From Cunninghamia lanceolata (lineage: Eukaryota > Streptophyta > Pinopsida > Cupressales > Cupressaceae), in assembly GCA_027924645.1 (NCBI GenBank), contig BSBN01000781.1:2790001-2854000 (forward strand): 64,000 nt of DNA, written 5' to 3'. Below are positions 58,437 to 64,000 of the stretch, piece by piece (positions within the stretch are counted from its first letter, which is position 1; each line of letters starts with the position of its first letter). The position numbers and the translations under genes were made by a program. The notes beneath the pieces are model-generated. The model was not told where the DNA came from. It ran no database searches and saw only the letters and a list, made by a program, of their open reading frames with translations.

Positions 58437-58868
58437 CTAGGAAGGGGACATTACAGTCTGCCCCTCCTGAAATTGCTTGTCCCCAAGCAATCTCAACTCT
58501 GGATGCTGAAGAATCTCCTCGCCTTCCCAAGTGGCATCCTCAATCGGTAAATCCTTCCATTTGATCAAATACTCTCTAATGACCCGTCTCCGTAACTGCC
58601 TCTCCCTAACATCCAAAATAGCCTCAGGCACCAAAATCAACTTCCCCTCATCATCCAAGGGTGGTAAGGTAGCAGAAGGAACCACGCGATGACCTAATGC
58701 CTTCTTGAGGCGTGACACATGGAAAACATTATGTACTCTGCTATCTGTCGGTAGTTCTAACTCATAAGCCACATCACCAACTCTCCGAATAATCCTGAAA
58801 GGGCCATAATAACGTGGCTTGAGTTTCTCTGCACCACTCTGCTTGAGAGTGGATTGTCGATAGGGCTA
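58437..58868 (-). pseudogene. Chromovirus pol C-terminus with chromodomain
   Basis: From the TAG at 58866-58868 the frame reads PYRQSTLKQSGAEKLKPRYY and GPFRIIRRVGDVAYELELP (integrase GPY/F-type tail, where Y is replaced by F). VHNVFHVSRLKKALG follows. The chromodomain is EAILDVRERQLRRRVIREYL then IKWKDLPIEDATWEGEEIL (about 58509-58625). Such chromodomains steer integration toward modified histones. The stop at 58437-58439 lies 19 bases inside the 3' LTR, so the coding end overlaps the LTR. Confidence 0.85.
58456..58470 (-). other. Chromovirus polypurine tract
   Basis: Minus-strand CAGGAGGGGCAGAC borders TGTAATGT. It lies within the coding frame. Confidence 0.7.
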
Positions 58869-60017
58869 TAACATCAAATACACCATATCCCCAACCTCAA
58901 ATGACCGCTAAACTCTCTTCTGATCATCATACTGTTTCTGCTGATTCTGTGTCTTTTGGATATTTTCTCGAAGAGCTCTCATAATATCCTGGTTCCACTG
59001 TAACATATTTCCTGCACTAGGCACTCTACTGTCACTCATCAACAAGTCAAGGAAACTGGGCGCTTCATAACCATACAAAGCCATAAATGGTGTCATTTGA
59101 ATCGAGAGATGGTACGTGGTATTGTAACAGTACTCACATAGGTATATCCACTTAACCCAACCCTTCTGTTGCCCTGCAATGTAATTCCTAAGATATCCCT
59201 CCACCCACTTATTCACAATCTCTGTCTGGCCATCCGTCTGTGGGTGGTAGCTAGTACTCGGGGTAAGCTCTGTCCCACATAGTCTAAATAACTCTTGCCA
59301 AAAATGACTCAAGAACCAACTATCCTTGTCACTAACAATGCTCCGAGGTAACCCATGCAACCTAAATATCTCACGGAAGAAAAGTTCTGCTACCTGTGCA
59401 GCTGAGTATGTAGTTGTGATTGGAAAGAAATGAGCATATTTTGTTAATCGATCAACAACCACATAGATACAATCTCGTCCTTGGGTTTTCGGCAAATCGG
59501 TAATAAAATCCATGGATAAACACTCCCACTTCCTATCAGGAATCGGAAGTGGCTGAAGTAAACCGGCAGGGTATGTATGTTCTTGTTTATTCTGCTGGAA
59601 AACAGGACACTCTCTGACATATTGAAGAACATCTGTCTTGAGCCCTTTCCAAGTAAAGTGCTCTCGAACCTGCCTGTGAGTCTTGAAGTACCCGGGATGT
59701 CCTACCATAGGTGTATCATGGAAAGACCTCATCACTGTGTTCTTCATCTCTGATCCTGGGGTTAAGAATATCCTACCTTTGTAAATGATAAGATCATTTA
59801 CAACTGAGTACCTGTCATCCTGAACTGACCCCTCAATTATACTAGAAGCCCATGAGTCCTTGGCATACTCTACCACAATCAAGTGTCTCCAATCCTCTAA
59901 AATCTCCACCATAGAGCTCAAATGGGGGCGGCGGGACAAAGCATCAGCAACTACGTTCTGAGTCCCTTTGACATAAGTAATGTCAAAGTCATATGATTGC
60001 AATTTACTCACCCACTT
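58869..60017 (-). pseudogene. Chromovirus RNase H end and integrase
   Basis: Begins KWVSKLQSYDFDITYVKGTQ, then NVVADALSRRP (RNase H end). The integrase zinc unit is H (HDTPMVGH), H and CPVFQQNK, where the second Cys of CxxC is Phe, so zinc binding is probably lost. The core has D in MDFITDLP (about 59505), D in SDKDSWF (about 59333) and E in TDGQTEIVN (about 59225). The frame stops at TAG 58908-58910 and again at 58866-58868, with the phase kept through both. Confidence 0.9.
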
Positions 60018-60323
60018 CTACTAACAATCATTGAGATCTCGCTGTCCTAGGAAATGCCTCAAGCTGTTATGGTTTGTCTTAATGCAAAACTTGCTACCCA
60101 CAAGGTATTGCCTGAATTTGGCCAATGCATGCATAATGGCCAACATCTCCTTATCATAAATACTGTAGCTCCTCTCTGGACCCCGTAACTTCCTACTCTC
60201 AAAAGCTATCGGATGTTTGTCCTGCATAAGAACTGCACCAATCCCCTCACCCGAAGCATCACACTGTAGCTCAAAGGGTCTAGTAAAATCTGGCAAGGCA
60301 AGAACTGGGCAAGTAGTCATCAA
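60018..60323 (-). pseudogene. Chromovirus RNase H domain
   Basis: Reads LALPDFTRPFELQCDASGEG, then GAVLMQDKHPIAFESRKL and YDKEMLAIMHALAKFRQYL. The D of CDASG and the E of KEML are present. Where the family has TDHNSL this copy has TNHNSL, a G-to-A change that removes a catalytic Asp. It is bounded by TAG at 60324-60326 upstream and by two adjacent TAG codons at 60018-60023, where the family usually reads QQKWVSKLQ. Confidence 0.85.
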
Positions 60324-61004
60324 CTATTTAAATTTCTCAAAACATTCTTGGGCGTTAAGTGTCCAAACAAATGCCCCTTTCTTCATTAAATCTATAAGTG
60401 GTGCTGCATGACGTGAATATCCACTGACAAATCTGTGGTAGAAGCCACACAAACCCAAAAATCCCCTAAGTTGAGTAAGATTCTCAGGTGTAGGCCACTC
60501 AATAATAGCTCTAACTTTGTCAGGGTCCATACACACACCTTCTGCACTGATGATATGGCCTAAGTATAGCAACTCTGTCATGCCCAGATCACATTTGGAT
60601 TCCTTGGCATACAAGGACTCCCTGCTAAGAATTCCCAATATTGTATCCAAATGGGCGATATGCTCCTCCCAAGTTCTGCTGTACACCAAAATGTCATCAA
60701 AGAAGACTAATACAAACTTTCTCAGCTGTGATTGAAAAACCCTGTTCATAGTGGACTGAAACGTAGCAAGAGCATTGATTAGTCCAAATGGCATAACCAC
60801 AAACTCAAAATGTCCACAATGGCACCTAAATGCTATCTTCTCGATGTCCTGCTCTCTGACCCTAATCTGGTGATAACCTGATCTCAAATCAATTTTCAAG
60901 AAATAGCGAGCACCATGAAGCTCATCGATCAACTCGTCAATATGAGGAATAGGGTACCTGTTCTTAATTGTCCTCTTATTCAACACCCTGTAATCGATGC
61001 ACAT
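60324..61004 (-). pseudogene. Chromovirus reverse transcriptase
   Basis: MCIDYRVLNKRTIKNRYPIP opens the RT, with KIDLRSGYHQIRV (about 60850-60890), MPFGLINALATFQ and the catalytic FFDDILVYS (about 60680-60719). LGHIISAEGVCMDPDKVRAI and LRGFLGLCGFYHRFV follow. The DD pair is intact. MPFGLTNAPATFQ is the usual wording, and both deviations (T to I, P to L) are single C-to-T changes. A TGA at 61005-61007 stands in place of the Arg in DGTLRMCIDYR. Confidence 0.9.
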
Positions 61005-61778
61005 TCAAAGGGTACCATCCTTTTTCTTGACCAAGACTACTGCTGAAGCAAAAGGTGATTTACTTGGCCTAATGTACCCCATAGCCAGCAGCTCCTTAAT
61101 TATTTTTTCAATCTCATCTTTTAGCCGCTTGGGGTGTCTGTAAGGAGTGATCATCACGGGTTTAGCACCCTCCTCCAATTCTATTATGTGCTTAATCCCT
61201 CTGTCTGGAGGCCTACCTGGTGGAATATCACTGAACACCTTGGAGTGCTTGATCCTCAACTCCTGTATATCTAGGTGATAGGCTGGTTTTTGTTTCTCTT
61301 CCTGTGTTGGCATTAGAATACACCCTGCTGCCCACTCAACCATGTCATGGCACATAAGTCTCTCCATTTTTCTGAAAGATATCATCCTGCAGCTAGTATC
61401 CCTGATGGCTTTTAGCACATGAGTCTTCCCATCCACTTTAAACCTCATCTCTATTTCCCTTAGGTTAATGGTAAACTCCCCAATATCATGAAGCCATTTC
61501 ATTCCTAAAACCATGTTGGTTTCTCCCATGTTTACCACATAAAAATCTGCCTTAAACTCAAAGTTATTCAATCGCATGGGAAGACCTGGAATCATCCTGT
61601 CACACTTAAGAGTATATCCATCAGCATCTTTTACTCTTATGCCCTCAAATTCCTTTGTTTGAATTCTGCGCCTATCAACCAACCTAGCATCAATGAAGTT
61701 ATGCGTGGCACCTGTATCAAGCAAGGTAATGATCTTCTATCCGGCTAAAACCCCACGCATCTTGAATGAGCCCTCTTG
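61005..61778 (-). pseudogene. Chromovirus protease and pre-RT region
   Basis: The aspartic protease active site LLDTGATHNFID starts at about 61727, after a TAG at 61737-61739. MKWLHDIGEFTINL and the pre-RT segment FSDIPPGRPPDRGIKHIIEL follow, then GYIRPSKSPFASAVVLVKKK. The frame runs without a break to TGA 61005-61007. The D-T-G triad is intact. Confidence 0.85.
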
Positions 61779-63251
61779 CTATATGCTAGTAAGGCGTGCT
61801 TCTTGAAAATTTGCTTCTTCAACATTTTCAGCCTCAATTTCATGCTTATCTGTCTCATCATCAGGTTTTTCCTCATTAGATTCCTCTTGATCAAATTGCT
61901 GGTCTGACTTTGAATCCTCATAGAATGCCCACATAATCCTATTTGCTTTGCCCTTAGGTCTTAAAGGATAGTCATGGTTTGCATCATAGGGACCTTTGCA
62001 ATAAAAACACAACTTTTTCCTTCTCAAGTCATTAAATGTCTCACAATCTAATGGTGCTACTGATTTTCCCTTTGAGTCTGAAATTTCTTTTTTCTTGGGA
62101 AATGTCTTGTTGTCCCGGTAAGAAGAAGATCCCTTAGATGAGTACTTATTTTGAGGGGCTGCAAGTTCCATACTCCTAGCTTTTTTCATTGCCTCCTGTA
62201 GTGTCGAAGGATCAAAAGCCTTTATCCATCCTCTTAACGGTTCTAATAAGCCCTCCATGAATAGCACAACCAATCTCCTTTCAAATATATTGGAGACCAT
62301 GACTGATAATTTCTAAAATTCACTAATGTAATTCTCCAAACTCCCAGTCTGCTTAAGCTGTGCCAAGTCTCTAAAATATGTCTCTGGATCTCTCTTATCA
62401 AAGCGTTCCACTAATCTATCAACAAACTCCTGATATGAAGTGATACTATTATGATGCAATGTCTCTAATCCATGATACCACCAATCGTGGGCTGCTCCCT
62501 CCAAGTGAAAAGTAGCATATTTTATTGCATCCCTTTTTGTCATGGGTCTAAGAGTCAAGAGGGTGTCTAGCTTATGAATCCAAGCCTGAGCTGTGACCTT
62601 CCCACTACCATCAAACATGGGCAATGTAACTCTGCTGGCGGCATACATCAAATCATTATTTTGATTTCTTGGTCTCTTTTCTTGCTTTCCCCTGTAGTGT
62701 TCTCTTCTTTGACTCACAAACCTATCAAAGCTCATGCGCTCCCTGACCTATGGTGTCAACAACTCCCATTCATCATTAGCTGCCATAAGAGTATCTGTAA
62801 ACATTTCTTCTCCTTCTTCTTCTGCATTTTCCTCCTCTTGTTCATTCCTTAAAAAAGTAGGACGTGTAGGCCTATCTGCCATGTGAGAAGATGCTTGTGC
62901 CCTAGGTGTCCCAACCACACTCCTATTATCATCCGGTTCATAGTTTCGTCTTCGCTGAGGGTTCATTTGTTGTATCATTGTAGTAAGTGCCCGCATAGCA
63001 TCTGCCACCTGTTGCTGCCCCATAGCCATTTGTCTAAAGAGTTCACGTGTTTCCTATTCTTCATCATTTCTTTCCCTATTTCTGATAGGGCTGCCTTCAC
63101 CTCTTTCACCCATAGTGCTGGATGAACCAACCTCTCGCTGTTTTGCTACTAAAGTAGCTGATAAAGTGTCATGTTCAAGTGGTTGTGGCCACTGTTTTTG
63201 CTTCCTTTCTTCCCTAGCTGTATACCTCTTGTCCCTATCACTTTGTTGCAT
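61779..63251 (-). pseudogene. Chromovirus gag
   Basis: ATG at 63251-63249 starts MQQSDRDKRYTAREERKQKQ, 38 bases past the PBS. The capsid-like domain reads LPMFDGSGKVTAQAWIHKLD, then FHLEGAAHDWWYHGLE and ERFDKRDPETYFRDLAQLKQ (62315-62680). A knuckle of the CFYCKGPYDANHD type lies at about 61985-62025, where the next residue, usually Cys, is Tyr. The frame has TAG at 63054, 62748, 62313 and 61779, each at a place where Gln would fit, and no frameshift. Confidence 0.85.
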
Positions 63252-63289
63252 TTAATGAGCCAATTTCAAACCCAAAGGATGGTAGGAAA

Positions 63290-63303
63290 CCACTCTGATA
63301 CCA
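63290..63303 (-). promoter_or_regulatory. Chromovirus primer binding site (initiator-Met tRNA)
   Basis: Minus-strand TGGTATCAGAGTGG, one base from the LTR end. Confidence 0.9.
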
Positions 63304-63304
63304 C

Positions 63305-64000
63305 TGTAATATCCCTTGCTATTTCAGACCCTATTTTGCTGATTTGAACCTCAAGGAATATTGTCAAACACTTCTGATGTAAACCCAATGCTTGTTGGTC
63401 TGTGTTTTTAGTCTAATATTTTTGCTTGATAATGATAGCTGAGTACTCTAAATGCTCATAAATCTAAACTACAATGTCTAATCATTAATCTAAATGCATA
63501 TATGATTTCTTTTTTGGTATTTTCGATGCATATACATGAAAAATTAGACATGTAATGCATACCTACAGCCAATTGACATTTTGTCAAACACTTGGCATGC
63601 ATACTATTATGCTAATCATGAAGGATATTAATATGCACATTACATCAAATATGCACATTACATCAAATAGATGGCCTACAACTTATCACTCCTTTATTGA
63701 GATACAATGCTGATATGAATGGCCAAGACTCTTGGCTTTACAATTTTATGCAACTCCTAAAATCTAAGAACAAATGACAACTATGAAGCAATGCTGATAT
63801 AAATATGCTAACTCATGAAAGAACCTGGAAATGTAAGCTGCTGTGAATCGATGACGAAGATGAAGGAATGGCAACCTCAAAACAGCTCATAAACATCCCT
63901 CTCAAGTCCCAATCATGCCTCTCAAGTGTAGCACCCAGCCTTCTCATCAATCAAGAAAAGGAGTCTTGTCCAAACCCAAATTGAAACCTTCTCCTAGCTT
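63305..64000 (-). repeat. Chromovirus 5' LTR, partial
   Basis: Matches 57066-57743. It carries an 18-bp tandem duplication of ATATGCACATTACATCAA near 63640 that is absent from the 3' LTR. It is cut by the window end before the CTGTAGC array and TATA box. Confidence 0.9.

Larger units (their letters stand above)
57066..58455 (-). repeat. Chromovirus 3' LTR
   Basis: 1390 bp. On the minus strand it starts TGTAATGTCCCC and ends GGGATATTACA. The left boundary matches 63305, and the right is set by the purine tract. It contains a CTGTAGC minisatellite. Confidence 0.9.
57066..64000 (-). mobile_element. Chromovirus (Ty3/Gypsy with chromodomain), 5' LTR cut by window end
   Basis: A 3' LTR at 57066-58455, a PPT, one continuous gag-pol frame (63251 to 58437), an initiator-Met PBS and the start of the 5' LTR (63305 on) are in the standard order on the minus strand. 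A chromodomain at the C-terminus puts it in the chromovirus clade. The LTRs show seven differences in the first 210 bases by eye, six of them transitions, so it is fairly young. The element lacks frameshifts but has 11 premature stops. Confidence 0.95.

Overview
The window looks like nuclear DNA of a seed plant with a large, retrotransposon-filled genome, possibly a gymnosperm. Almost everything recognisable is LTR retrotransposon sequence of plant lineages (Tat/Ogre-like Ty3-Gypsy, a chromodomain Ty3-Gypsy, Ty1-Copia, and small or pol-less derivatives). AT-rich sequence with a few broken gene pieces lies between. No intact cellular gene, tRNA, rRNA or CRISPR array was found. All similarities and repeat boundaries were read by eye, so family names rest on motifs, and identities are approximate.

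1-7.3 kb. A plus-strand Ty3/Gypsy pol end (RNase H and integrase) with its 3' region, including a GATGAT-rich block, abuts the 3' end of a plus-strand Copia element (pol tail, polypurine tract, 3' LTR 5227-6591). The Copia LTR ends inside the reverse transcriptase region of an older minus-strand Tat-like element. 7.3-17.8 kb. A complete 10.5 kb minus-strand element (LARD1) with TG...CA LTRs, PBS, PPT and 5-bp target duplication TCTAT carries only a decayed gag-like frame. A solo Copia LTR (11846-13135) sits inside that frame. 17.8-24.3 kb. The older Tat-like element resumes: G-patch-like tail, protease, gag, leader, PBS and 5' LTR.

24.3-35.9 kb. AT-rich sequence holds a 458-bp TA-flanked MITE, a PPR gene scrap, tandem duplications and two exons of a YIPF1/Yip1-like membrane protein gene with a frameshift. 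A 1.5 kb TRIM-like element (30615-32100) carries a fragment of a glycine cleavage H-protein gene. 35.9-43.6 kb. A second complete pol-less element (LARD2, target duplication ATATG) has one decayed frame of about 320 codons and a poly(A)-tailed retroposed insertion. 43.6-57 kb. Here lie an 84-bp palindrome, a decayed pogo-like transposase gene (about 46.3-49.0 kb) and a compact third pol-less element (LARD3, 52234-55262, target duplication TTATT) related to LARD1. 57.07-64 kb. A minus-strand chromovirus keeps its whole gag-pol in one frame, broken only by 11 premature stops. Its 5' LTR runs off the window.

The layout is a stack of insertions: Tat-like element first, then LARD1 and the Copia element within it, then a solo LTR inside LARD1 and probably a Gypsy element inside the Copia. 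The decay pattern (mostly TAG stops and G:C to A:T changes) suggests long silencing by DNA methylation.
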